Shown here: piece after piece, positions 9,730-15,905 of the stretch
How positions within the stretch are numbered: the first letter of the stretch is position 1
Layout: each line of letters opens with the position of its first letter
Assembly: GCA_031381645.1 (NCBI GenBank)
Contig: JANMYB010000037.1
Location: 1 to 35,146 of the forward strand
Reading direction: 5' to 3'
DNA length: 35,146 nt
DNA from: Methylotenera_A sp031381645
GTDB lineage: Bacteria; Pseudomonadota; Gammaproteobacteria; Burkholderiales; Methylophilaceae
The notes under the pieces: model-generated
Told to the model about the DNA's origin: nothing
Database searches by the model: none
What the model saw: only the letters and a program-made list of their open reading frames with translations
Program-made: the position numbers and the translations under genes

Positions 9730-10245
9730 ATGGCCGGCGCTCTTGCAATTAATGATGAAAAAAATTACATCACGCCGCAAGGATTTGTGGCGTTGCAGGA
9801 GGAGTTTCATGCCCTTTATAAAGTAGAGCGACCAGAAGTGGTGCGCACGGTTTCTTGGGCGGCTAGCAACGGTGACCGTTCTGAAAATGGCGATTATATT
9901 TATGGCAAAAAAAGATTGCGCCAGATTGATAGCCGTTGCAGGCACTTAATGAAGCGTATGGATTTGGCTGAAATTGTCGATAGTAGCTTACAGCAACATT
10001 TAGAAAAAGTGTTTTTTGGCGCTTGGGTGACCCTGTTTAATTTGGCGAATGATAGCGAGCATACCTATCGCATAGTTGGTAAAGATGAATTAGAACCCAC
10101 CAAAGGCTACATCAGTTGGGTGTCGCCTTTAGCAAAAGCTATGCTGGGTAGAGGGTTGGGTGATGTAATACGTGTGCAAACACCTAAAGGCGAAGAGCAG
10201 TTTGAAATTATCGATATTCGTTATTTGCAAATTGAAAGCACGTAA
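9730..10245 (+). CDS. greB: Transcription elongation factor GreB
   Basis: 171 residues (E. coli GreB 158). GreB enters the RNA polymerase secondary channel and stimulates cleavage of backtracked transcripts. Seen: the N-terminal coiled-coil domain (about 12-85) with RPEVVRTVSWAASNGDRSEN, whose acidic tip residues correspond to Asp49 and Glu52 here, then KKRLRQIDSRCRHL; the C-terminal FKBP-like domain contains KVFFGAWVTL, YRIVGKDE, YISWVSPLAKAMLG and GDVIRVQTPKGEEQFEI. The VFFGAWV block and the longer basic patch favour GreB over GreA. The ATG is two bases after the upstream stop, with no strong Shine-Dalgarno sequence of its own, so translational coupling is likely. The N-terminus is about 10 residues longer than in E. 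coli. Confidence 0.95.
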   Translation: MAGALAINDEKNYITPQGFVALQEEFHALYKVERPEVVRTVSWAASNGDRSENGDYIYGKKRLRQIDSRCRHLMKRMDLAEIVDSSLQQHLEKVFFGAWVTLFNLANDSEHTYRIVGKDELEPTKGYISWVSPLAKAMLGRGLGDVIRVQTPKGEEQFEIIDIRYLQIEST

Positions 10246-10283
10246 ACTTGAACTTTTTTACCAATTAAGTTATCTTAGTTACC

Positions 10284-10664
10284 ATGTTTGAGCGTTATTC
10301 ACAATTTTTTGCATGTTTGCTATTGGTGCTGATGCCGTTGCAAGGTATTGCAGCAGCCAATATGTCCATCTGCAATAGCCTGATGCAATCATATGCAAAG
10401 CAAAACGTTGAAGTGGTGAAAAACATGCCGTGCCATGACAATATGAATGGTAATGTACAAGATACAAAAAAACATAGTGAAAAAAGCACTTGCAAAACCA
10501 GTTGTGCAGCCCTGTGTGCCAGCTTAGGTACTACAGTGGCGTTACCAAGTAATGTGACTGCCGCTAGTTTCTTAGCACCAAGTGCATTAGTGCATTTTTC
10601 ACATCAAACTTACATCTCAATCACCCAACCCAACCTGCAACGACCACCCATTTCTTTTATCTGA
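10284..10664 (+). CDS. Secreted Cys-rich protein, DUF2946/copper-operon-like
   Basis: 126 residues with a clear Sec signal peptide (hydrophobic core about 8-20, likely cleavage after GIAA). The mature part is small and holds Cys30, Cys50 (MPCHDNM) and a cluster Cys70/Cys74/Cys78 (CKTSCAALC) along with His and Met residues, then a second hydrophobic stretch (about 83-100) and a C-terminal NLQRPPISFI. This layout resembles the short secreted proteins (DUF2946 and relatives) found beside copper and other soft-metal genes; that assignment is by pattern only. No Shine-Dalgarno sequence is visible before the ATG. It heads a run of four same-strand genes whose last two are MerP- and MerT-like, so metal binding is a reasonable inference. 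It could also be a small membrane-associated protein if the second hydrophobic stretch inserts. Confidence 0.72.
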   Translation: MFERYSQFFACLLLVLMPLQGIAAANMSICNSLMQSYAKQNVEVVKNMPCHDNMNGNVQDTKKHSEKSTCKTSCAALCASLGTTVALPSNVTAASFLAPSALVHFSHQTYISITQPNLQRPPISFI

Positions 10665-10753
10665 CAGCCTAGTTGCGTCCAAAATTTAGGGCGTACTCAT
10701 TTGGTTTGATGTCATTTTTACAGTGAATCAGACAGTTAGATAAAGGAAACATC

Positions 10754-11422
10754 ATGATCTACAATCGTTTTAAACTGCTATTGTCATTGCTGGGAACGCT
10801 GATGAGCCAATACGGCACAGCTGGACCCATGGGTTTTGATGAGTCATTTATGGCCATGGGCGATTTCAATAACAACTGGCGCGAATCGTTTATTAACTAC
10901 GCCATCACTCCTCGTGATGCGTTTGGCGTGAGTGCGACCTATATGCGTGCTGACGACAAAACCAAATCACGTACTTTAGAAGAAGTGACTTACACACGCT
11001 TACTCAAACGCTGGAATGCACCGCATGCGCAGGCTAACTTGTGGTTTCAGGGCGGAATAGGCGCATTACAGGGTACTGATAAACAACTAGGCGAAAACCG
11101 TGATTTTAACAAAATCATGGCCACCCCAGGTGTGCAGTTTGATTATGAAACCACACGCATTTACTTCCAAGCCGCCCATCGGCTGTATCGCGCAAGTGAC
11201 CTTAATCACGATTACACCTCAGTACGTGCGGGTTTTTCATTTTATGAAAGCGATTACGACAAAACCCAGCCATGGTTTATTTTGGAAGCGCGCAACATGA
11301 ACAGCTTATCGGAAAAAACAGAAGTTACCCCGATGTTGCGTTTGATTAACAAAAGCTTTTTTGTTGAAGCGGGCGTGAATAACTCACGCGAACCACGCTT
11401 TAACTTTATGTATATATTTTAA
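10754..11422 (+). CDS. Putative outer-membrane beta-barrel protein in metal cassette
   Basis: 222 residues: a signal peptide (basic start, hydrophobic about 7-22, cleavage near GTAG), then alternating amphipathic strands rich in aromatic residues and ending in a C-terminal phenylalanine (FNFMYIF), the BAM recognition signature of outer-membrane barrels. Candidate strands include AFGVSATYMRAD, QANLWFQGGIGAL, RIYFQAAHRLYRA, SVRAGFSFYESD, PWFILEARNM and FFVEAGVNN, about eight to ten in all. No TonB box or plug domain is present, so this is not a TonB receptor. Good Shine-Dalgarno sequence AAGGA before the ATG. It is 15 bases upstream of the MerP-like gene and likely co-transcribed. Its role in metal passage across the outer membrane is inferred only from neighbours; no named family was recognised. 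Confidence 0.78.
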   Translation: MIYNRFKLLLSLLGTLMSQYGTAGPMGFDESFMAMGDFNNNWRESFINYAITPRDAFGVSATYMRADDKTKSRTLEEVTYTRLLKRWNAPHAQANLWFQGGIGALQGTDKQLGENRDFNKIMATPGVQFDYETTRIYFQAAHRLYRASDLNHDYTSVRAGFSFYESDYDKTQPWFILEARNMNSLSEKTEVTPMLRLINKSFFVEAGVNNSREPRFNFMYIF

Positions 11423-11437
11423 TTTAAGGAAACTATC

Positions 11438-11767
11438 ATGAAAAAACTATTATTGACGACCATTATATTATCTGCATTATTAAGTCATGCTGCTTTTGCA
11501 GCGCAAACCATCAAAGCCAATGTTAACGGCATGGTATGCGCTTTTTGCGCGCAAGGAATCGAGAAAAAAATGCGTGCACTCAGCCAAACCAAAGATGTAT
11601 ATGTGAACTTAAAACAGCGCTTGGTAGCGGTAGAGGTGAAAGATGGCCAAACACTTTCTAACGACACCATCAAAGATATTGTTAAAAAAGCGGGTTACGA
11701 AGTGACTTCAATTGAAATGAGTGAGCATCCTGTGGCGCATATCAAAATGGAAATGGAGGCAAAATAA
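11438..11767 (+). CDS. Periplasmic heavy-metal-associated (HMA) protein, MerP-like
   Basis: 109 residues: a signal peptide (MKKLLLTTII, cleavage near AFAA, about residue 21-22) followed by a single ferredoxin-like HMA domain with the metal site GMVCAFC (Cys34 and Cys37). The conserved second half, VKKAGYEV, matches the family. The tail after residue 95 is rich in Met and His (SEHPVAHIKMEM), which may add metal ligands. HMA proteins of this kind bind Cu(I), Hg(II) or similar soft cations and hand them to a membrane transporter; MerP does this for MerT. The next gene is MerT-like and overlaps this stop by one base (TAATG), which supports transfer between the two. Shine-Dalgarno sequence AAGGAAA upstream. 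The metal is not determined by the sequence. Confidence 0.9.
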   Translation: MKKLLLTTIILSALLSHAAFAAQTIKANVNGMVCAFCAQGIEKKMRALSQTKDVYVNLKQRLVAVEVKDGQTLSNDTIKDIVKKAGYEVTSIEMSEHPVAHIKMEMEAK

Positions 11768-12204
11768 TGGCATCACAATTACAAACAGACGTTGATTTGT
11801 CTACTGTAAAAACTGCGGACTTTGATTTAAACGCAGTGAAAACCGCGCGAAAAGCGAATATTTTATCGCTCTTCACCAGCAGCTCTACGCTGATTTGTTG
11901 CGCTTTACCGGCTACCTTGGTGGCGATAGGCTCGGCTGCAACATTGACGGCGTTGGTGGGTAATTTCCCGCAGTTAATATGGATTAGCGAGCATAAGCCA
12001 TTAGTATTCGGCCTAGCAGGCGCCATGTTAGTGATTGCTGGCTATTTACAATGGCAGGCGCGTAATGCGCCTTGCCCCGCAGATCCAGTATTGGCGGCAG
12101 TTTGTACCAGAACGCGTAAAAATGCACTAATGATTTATTGGCTATCAGTTGCAATATTTGGTGTGGGTGCATTTTTTGCCTTTATCGCACCACTCTTTGT
12201 TTAG
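11767..12204 (+). CDS. MerT-like inner-membrane metal transporter
   Basis: 145 residues with three hydrophobic segments (about 42-65, 78-96, 120-143). The first contains the vicinal pair Cys44-Cys45 in LICCALPATL, and the loop before the last helix contains Cys103 and Cys113 (APCPADPVLAAVC) followed by a basic RTRKN. This is the cysteine layout of MerT, where a Cys-Cys pair in helix 1 takes metal from MerP and a loop pair passes it on; the C-terminal IAPLFV also echoes MerT. The cytosolic N-terminus carries an imperfect repeat around VKTADFDLNAVKTA. The start overlaps the HMA gene stop, with GGAGG at 11755-11759. Similarity to MerT is by topology and cysteine placement, and no merR or merA is nearby, so the substrate is open. 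Confidence 0.75.
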   Translation: MASQLQTDVDLSTVKTADFDLNAVKTARKANILSLFTSSSTLICCALPATLVAIGSAATLTALVGNFPQLIWISEHKPLVFGLAGAMLVIAGYLQWQARNAPCPADPVLAAVCTRTRKNALMIYWLSVAIFGVGAFFAFIAPLFV

Positions 12205-12220
12205 TTTTATTTTTCTAATC

Positions 12221-12252
12221 ATGGCTTAATGGTTAAACTACCATTAAGCCAT
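12221..12252 (+). terminator. Perfect 13-bp hairpin after the metal cassette
   Basis: Inverted repeat ATGGCTTAATGGT / ACCATTAAGCCAT (12221-12233 and 12240-12252) with a six-base loop, placed 17 bases after the MerT-like stop and followed by TACTTTTG. The stem is perfect but the T-tract is short, so it may be a terminator of modest strength or an mRNA-stabilising hairpin between the cassette and the next gene at 12272. Confidence 0.6.
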
Positions 12253-12271
12253 TACTTTTGAAAGTAAATGT

Positions 12272-12622
12272 ATGACTTATCTATTCATCAAATATTTTAT
12301 CACTGCCGCTGTTGTGGTGCTGGTTTCTGAGCTTGCCAAAGCCAATGACAAGCTAGGCGGTTTGATTGCCTCGCTACCATTGGTGACCGTGCTAGCCTTG
12401 ATTTGGCTTTATGTAGAACAGCAACCAATGACTAAAATCGCCAATCATGCTTATTACACGTTTTGGTATGTCATCCCTACCTTACCAATGTTTTTATTGT
12501 TTCCTTATTTACTCCCAAAATTAGAGTTTTGGTCAACTTTATTGAGTTGCGTCTTTGTGACTTTGGTGATTTTTTACGTTTATGCGAATGTGTTAAAAAA
12601 CTTTGGTATTGATTTGCTTTGA
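12272..12622 (+). CDS. DUF3147-family small membrane protein
   Basis: 116 residues, nearly all hydrophobic, with four predicted transmembrane helices (about 3-20, 30-47, 62-82, 85-108). The N-terminal block SELAKANDKLGGLIASLPLV with a small charged loop matches DUF3147, a family of four-helix inner-membrane proteins of unknown function. The gene sits immediately after the hairpin at 12221-12252 and its TGA stop overlaps the TTG start of earP (TTGA, 12619-12622), so earP translation is probably coupled to it. Nothing in the sequence links its function to EF-P; the link is positional. Confidence 0.85.
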   Translation: MTYLFIKYFITAAVVVLVSELAKANDKLGGLIASLPLVTVLALIWLYVEQQPMTKIANHAYYTFWYVIPTLPMFLLFPYLLPKLEFWSTLLSCVFVTLVIFYVYANVLKNFGIDLL

Positions 12623-13737
12623 CTGATTTTGCTTCAAAACCACGCTGGGATGTTTTTTGCAAAATCGTCGATAACTTTGGCGATATTGGCGTATGTTGGC
12701 GCTTGGCGCGGCAATTGTACGTGGAGCATGGTTTAGAAATCAGGCTTTGGATTGACGATTTAGAAGCAGCGCAGAAGATTATTTCCAGTTTAAGTGTTGC
12801 GGAAAACAGCCAAGTTCGCGATGGAATTAGTATTGAAAAATGGGACGAGACTGCCGATTTTAGCCAAGCAGCTGATGTGGTGATAGAAACTTTTTCTTGC
12901 GGTTTACCGCCTGCTTATTTGTCGGCAATGGTGCAAAATAAATCAGCTGACTTTGAAAGCAAATGGATTAATTTAGAATATCTTTCTGCGGAAAGTTGGG
13001 TGGCAGATTTTCATGCAAAACCTTCGCCACAAGCAAATGGTTTAATGCGTTACTTTTACTTTCCAGGTTTTACAGAAGCGACAGGTGGTTTGATTCGAGA
13101 AAAAAATATTGTTCAGATTAATCAAACCTCTACCGTTCGTCCTGAGCCAGTCGAAGGACAAAAGACTTTAAAAATCTCACTATTTTGTTACCCAAACGCA
13201 CCAATAAAAAATTTACTTACTGCCATGCAGGCCAATAGCCATAAGGTTATGGTGTATGTACCCGCAACCAGTATTTTGCTACAAATTGCTGATTTTTTTG
13301 GTGTAGATTTAATTGATGTTGGCGATTATTTCACGCGTGGTAATTTGCACGTACATATTCTGCCTTTCCTCTCTCAGGCAGATTATGATGCGCTGCTACG
13401 CGATTGTGACCTCAATTTTGTGCGCGGTGAAGATAGTTGGCTACGCGCGATTTGGGCGGGCAAGCCGTTTATTTGGCAGCCTTATATGCAAGATGAAAGC
13501 GCGCACATGAAGAAACTTGAAGCGTTTTTAGATATTTTTTATGCAAATACAAACCTAAAAAACATGCTCTGCGAGGTGCATAGATATTGGTCTGCAGGGC
13601 AGATGCCAAAAGACGTTTGGAATGAGTATTTAACATATTTACCTGCTATCAGCCGCCACACGCTTCAACAAAGCCAACAACTCGCAAAACAAGCCGATTT
13701 AGCCACTAAGTTGGTGGTTTTTTGCAATAAGCTTTAA
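12619..13737 (+). CDS. earP: EF-P arginine rhamnosyltransferase EarP
   Basis: 372 residues. EarP is an inverting GT-B glycosyltransferase (GT104) that transfers rhamnose from dTDP-L-rhamnose to Arg32 of elongation factor P. Seen: the N-terminal Rossmann motif CKIVDNFGDIGVCWRLARQL with catalytic Asp18 and Asp22, FSCGLPPAYL, and in the C-terminal domain NFVRGEDSWLRAIWAGKPFI, the nucleotide-sugar site. TTG is the only usable start: an in-frame stop lies at 12610-12612 and no ATG or GTG comes before the DNFGD motif. The start overlaps the DUF3147 stop by four bases. Residues 171-181 (STVRPEPVEGQ) are encoded by a REP-like palindrome inserted in the linker between the two domains. The target EF-P follows 44 bases downstream and carries Arg32. 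Confidence 0.95.
   Translation: MTDFASKPRWDVFCKIVDNFGDIGVCWRLARQLYVEHGLEIRLWIDDLEAAQKIISSLSVAENSQVRDGISIEKWDETADFSQAADVVIETFSCGLPPAYLSAMVQNKSADFESKWINLEYLSAESWVADFHAKPSPQANGLMRYFYFPGFTEATGGLIREKNIVQINQTSTVRPEPVEGQKTLKISLFCYPNAPIKNLLTAMQANSHKVMVYVPATSILLQIADFFGVDLIDVGDYFTRGNLHVHILPFLSQADYDALLRDCDLNFVRGEDSWLRAIWAGKPFIWQPYMQDESAHMKKLEAFLDIFYANTNLKNMLCEVHRYWSAGQMPKDVWNEYLTYLPAISRHTLQQSQQLAKQADLATKLVVFCNKL
13133..13159 (+). repeat. REP-like palindromic element inside earP
   Basis: The stretch CCGTTCGTCCTGAGCCAGTC followed by GAAGGAC matches the widespread proteobacterial interspersed repeat of the form TTCGTCCTGAGC-x-GTCGAAGGAC, often seen in proteins as VRPEPVEG. Arms GTCCT (13139-13143) and AGGAC (13155-13159), and TTCG/CGAA, form an imperfect hairpin. 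It keeps the frame open in the EarP interdomain linker. Recognition of the repeat is from memory; only this copy is visible in the window. Confidence 0.8.
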
Positions 13738-13749
13738 CTCGCGTATAAT
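13721..13749 (+). promoter_or_regulatory. Probable sigma-70 promoter of efp
   Basis: A perfect -10 box TATAAT lies at 13744-13749 with a weak -35 (TTTGCA, 13721-13726) at 17-base spacing. The -35 is inside the last codons of earP. This would give efp expression independent of the weakly started earP, in keeping with the much higher need for EF-P than for its modifying enzyme. Confidence 0.6.
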
Positions 13750-13781
13750 GCGCGCTTCACAAATATTTAAAGATTTTAGCG

Positions 13782-14342
13782 ATGAAAACAGCTCAAGAAC
13801 TCCGCGCCGGTAACGTGATTATGGTCGATGGCGTGCCATTGGTGGTGGTAAAAGCCGAATACAATAAATCTGGTCGCAGCACCGCAGTGGTAAAAATGAA
13901 ATTTAAGAACTTGTTAACAGATGCACCAAGTGAGACGATTTACGGCGCTGGCGACAAATTTGACGTAATTGTGCTGGAGAAAAAAGAAGCGACTTACAGT
14001 TACTTTGCTGATCCGACTTATGTGTTTATGGATTCTGAATATAACCAATATGATGTGGATGCTGAGTTTATGGAAGACGCGCTACCATTTATTGAAGACG
14101 GTATGCCAGTGGATATTCGCTTTTACGATGGCAAAGCGATTTCAGTTGAGTTACCAACCACTGTTGTGCGTGAAGTAGCCTACACAGAGCCAGCAGTGAA
14201 GGGCGACACATCAGGCAAGGTAATGAAACCAGCCAAATTGGCATCAGGTTTTGAGATTCCTGTGCCTTTATTTGTTGCGCAAGGTGACAAAATTGAGATT
14301 GATACACGTACAGGTGAATATAGAAACCGTGTGTTGAAATAA
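13782..14342 (+). CDS. efp: Elongation factor P
   Basis: 186 residues (E. coli 188). EF-P binds between the P and E sites and relieves ribosome stalling at polyproline. Three beta-barrel domains are seen: the N-terminal KOW-like domain (1-64), OB domain II (about 65-128) and C-terminal domain III (130-186) with the signature IDTRTGEYRNRV. The modified tip is NKSGRSTA with Arg32, the residue rhamnosylated by EarP, in place of the Lys34 used by the EpmA/EpmB pathway; this agrees with earP being directly upstream. The ATG at 13782 is preceded by a promoter with a perfect TATAAT box and only a weak Shine-Dalgarno sequence. The gene ends in a strong hairpin terminator. Confidence 0.98.
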   Translation: MKTAQELRAGNVIMVDGVPLVVVKAEYNKSGRSTAVVKMKFKNLLTDAPSETIYGAGDKFDVIVLEKKEATYSYFADPTYVFMDSEYNQYDVDAEFMEDALPFIEDGMPVDIRFYDGKAISVELPTTVVREVAYTEPAVKGDTSGKVMKPAKLASGFEIPVPLFVAQGDKIEIDTRTGEYRNRVLK

Positions 14343-14360
14343 GTTTTGAATTAGAAATAA

Positions 14361-14386
14361 AAAAGGCGCTTAAAGCGCCTTTTTTG
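14361..14386. terminator. Bidirectional rho-independent terminator
   Basis: Stem AAAAGGCGCT / AGCGCCTTTT (14361-14370 and 14374-14383) with loop TAA, followed by T's on the + strand and, read from the other strand, flanked by T's as well. It lies between the convergent efp and TSUP permease genes and can end both transcripts. Confidence 0.92.
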
Positions 14387-14397
14387 TTACCTAATAC

Positions 14398-15372
14398 TTA
14401 TGCTAAAAACGTTTTATACAGCGTAACTAAGCTCACGATAGAAATTAAAGTGCCAACTGAAATTAATAAAGTACGTGCATGAAATTTTTTGCAGGCATAA
14501 GCCGCAAACGGTGCTGCAAATAGCCCGCCAATCACCAAGCCAGCCACAATCGGCCATGGGCCTTCGCCCACTAATATTGAAAACACGATGGCGCTGGCAA
14601 AGGTAAGAAAGAATTCTGCAAAATTAACTGTACCAATGGTTTCGCGCGGATTATGACCCGAACCGACTAGCGTGGTTGTGACCACTGGCCCCCAACCGCC
14701 GCCACCCACAGCATCTACAAAGCCGCCAAGTAGCGCCAATTTAGCCACGTGTTTAGGTGCTTGTTTAGCTGGTTTTAACTTGCGGAAAATTTTGCTAATA
14801 ATATAAACTCCCATGATGAGCAAGTAGATTGAAATGTAGGGCTTGAGTATTTTTCCATCGATGCTGGTGAGAATAAATGCACCAACAACCGCGCCAATAA
14901 TGCCTGGAATCAGCAATCTTAGAAATAAAGATTTGTTCACATTACCCAGTTTTACGTGTGAAACGCCCGAAACTCCAGTAGTGAATACTTCTGCAATGTG
15001 TACACTGGCACTTGCAACCGCTGGGCTTACGCCAGTGGCTAATAAAAACGAGGTAGAAGTGATGCCGTAAGCCATACCCAAAGCGCCATCGATTGCTTGC
15101 GCAATTAAACCAACCACAACGGCAGTCCAAAAAATATCGCTTTGTAAAGTATCAATAATTAGCTGTTGACCACCCGTAAAGCCATTTTGCGAGAATAACT
15201 TACTGATTAAATAAGCGGCTGCAGCTATTAACATAAAAATAGCCAACCACATGGCGATAGATAAAATCGGGTGTTTTGTATGTAAAGCCGATTGCTCTAC
15301 AGGGGGAATGCCGAGCGCAGAGTGCTCTGCGTTGACTGCATTATCTGTTAAATCTAAATCACGAAATTTCAT
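14398..15372 (-). CDS. TSUP family (TauE/SafE, DUF81) permease
   Basis: 324-residue membrane protein of the TSUP family, which exports or imports sulfite, sulfoacetate, organosulfonates and related anions. Seen: a soluble N-terminus of about 35 residues, then roughly eight to nine hydrophobic helices, with the two family half-repeats marked by AIDGALGMAYGITSTSFLLA (near 85-105) and GGFVDAVGGGGWGPVVTTTL (near 215-235), plus FAEFFLTFASA. The glycine-rich GGGGWGP segment is the second-repeat signature. The start has a Shine-Dalgarno-like GGAAG upstream. It stands alone on the minus strand between a bidirectional terminator and the DUF2934 gene. Substrate cannot be told from sequence; no cysteine-biosynthesis or taurine genes are adjacent. 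Confidence 0.9.
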   Translation of the reverse strand: MKFRDLDLTDNAVNAEHSALGIPPVEQSALHTKHPILSIAMWLAIFMLIAAAAYLISKLFSQNGFTGGQQLIIDTLQSDIFWTAVVVGLIAQAIDGALGMAYGITSTSFLLATGVSPAVASASVHIAEVFTTGVSGVSHVKLGNVNKSLFLRLLIPGIIGAVVGAFILTSIDGKILKPYISIYLLIMGVYIISKIFRKLKPAKQAPKHVAKLALLGGFVDAVGGGGWGPVVTTTLVGSGHNPRETIGTVNFAEFFLTFASAIVFSILVGEGPWPIVAGLVIGGLFAAPFAAYACKKFHARTLLISVGTLISIVSLVTLYKTFLA

Positions 15373-15528
15373 TTGCTTGCTTCCATTAGCTTAGAAGCTA
15401 GCAATCATACAAGAGCTTTTATTTAATTAAAAAGAATACGTAATTATATTAATATAACTTTTAAGTATTTAGGAGTCGATCCACTTTTAGTGCAATAAAT
15501 GTGCTCATTGCGACTTATTTAGCTTTAG

Positions 15529-15834
15529 TTAAGCTTTTAGCATTTTTTTAATCTGCACTTCTGCGGCAATCCAATAATCCGCACTAGTTCCTGCAAAGTT
15601 ATTACGCTCTGCAATAAAGTAAGCGGCTGTTTCTACCATTTTATAACGCTCAGCAGCACCAATTTTTGCAATGGTCATTTTGCTGACTTTCTTTGCTGGC
15701 GCCTTTTCCGCAGCAGCTTTTTTTACCGATTTTGCTTTGCCAGTGACAACTACTTTTGGTTTGCTTGCGGCTACTTTCTTTGCGGCAGGTTTTTTTGTTG
15801 CTGGTTTTTTTTCAGTAGTTTTTGCGGTTGCCAT
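15529..15834 (-). CDS. Histone-H1-like Lys/Ala-rich protein with DUF2934 domain
   Basis: 101 residues in two parts. Residues 1-50 are a disordered Lys/Ala/Pro tail of KKPA-type repeats like the bacterial histone-H1-like proteins and eukaryotic H1 tails, expected to bind DNA non-specifically. Residues 55-98 (RYKMVETAAYFIAERNNFAG, then ADYWIAAEVQI) match the short helical DUF2934 domain, typically AYxxAExRGF followed by DWxxAE. A strong Shine-Dalgarno AGAGGAG precedes the ATG, suggesting abundant expression. Nearest neighbours (TSUP permease, tldD) give no functional clue. A nucleoid-associated role is inferred from composition; the DUF2934 function is unknown. Confidence 0.85.
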   Translation of the reverse strand: MATAKTTEKKPATKKPAAKKVAASKPKVVVTGKAKSVKKAAAEKAPAKKVSKMTIAKIGAAERYKMVETAAYFIAERNNFAGTSADYWIAAEVQIKKMLKA

Positions 15835-15905
15835 GAGAAGCTCCTCTCTTTAAAGATTCTAAATAAACGGTCACAAAAGTTAATACACTCACGACTGAGA
15901 TGATA

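Noticed and set aside
11438..12204. Mercury resistance operon
   Set aside because: MerP- and MerT-like proteins are present, but mercuric reductase and MerR are absent within the window and the gene order and extra genes differ from mer operons.
13133..13159. Insertion sequence remnant in earP
   Set aside because: The segment is too short, has no transposase sequence and matches a REP-like palindrome; no flanking target duplication is evident.
15387..15400. Inverted repeat TAGCTTAGAAGCTA upstream of the TSUP gene as an operator
   Set aside because: A six-base-arm palindrome alone is weak evidence, no regulator gene is adjacent and no second copy was seen.
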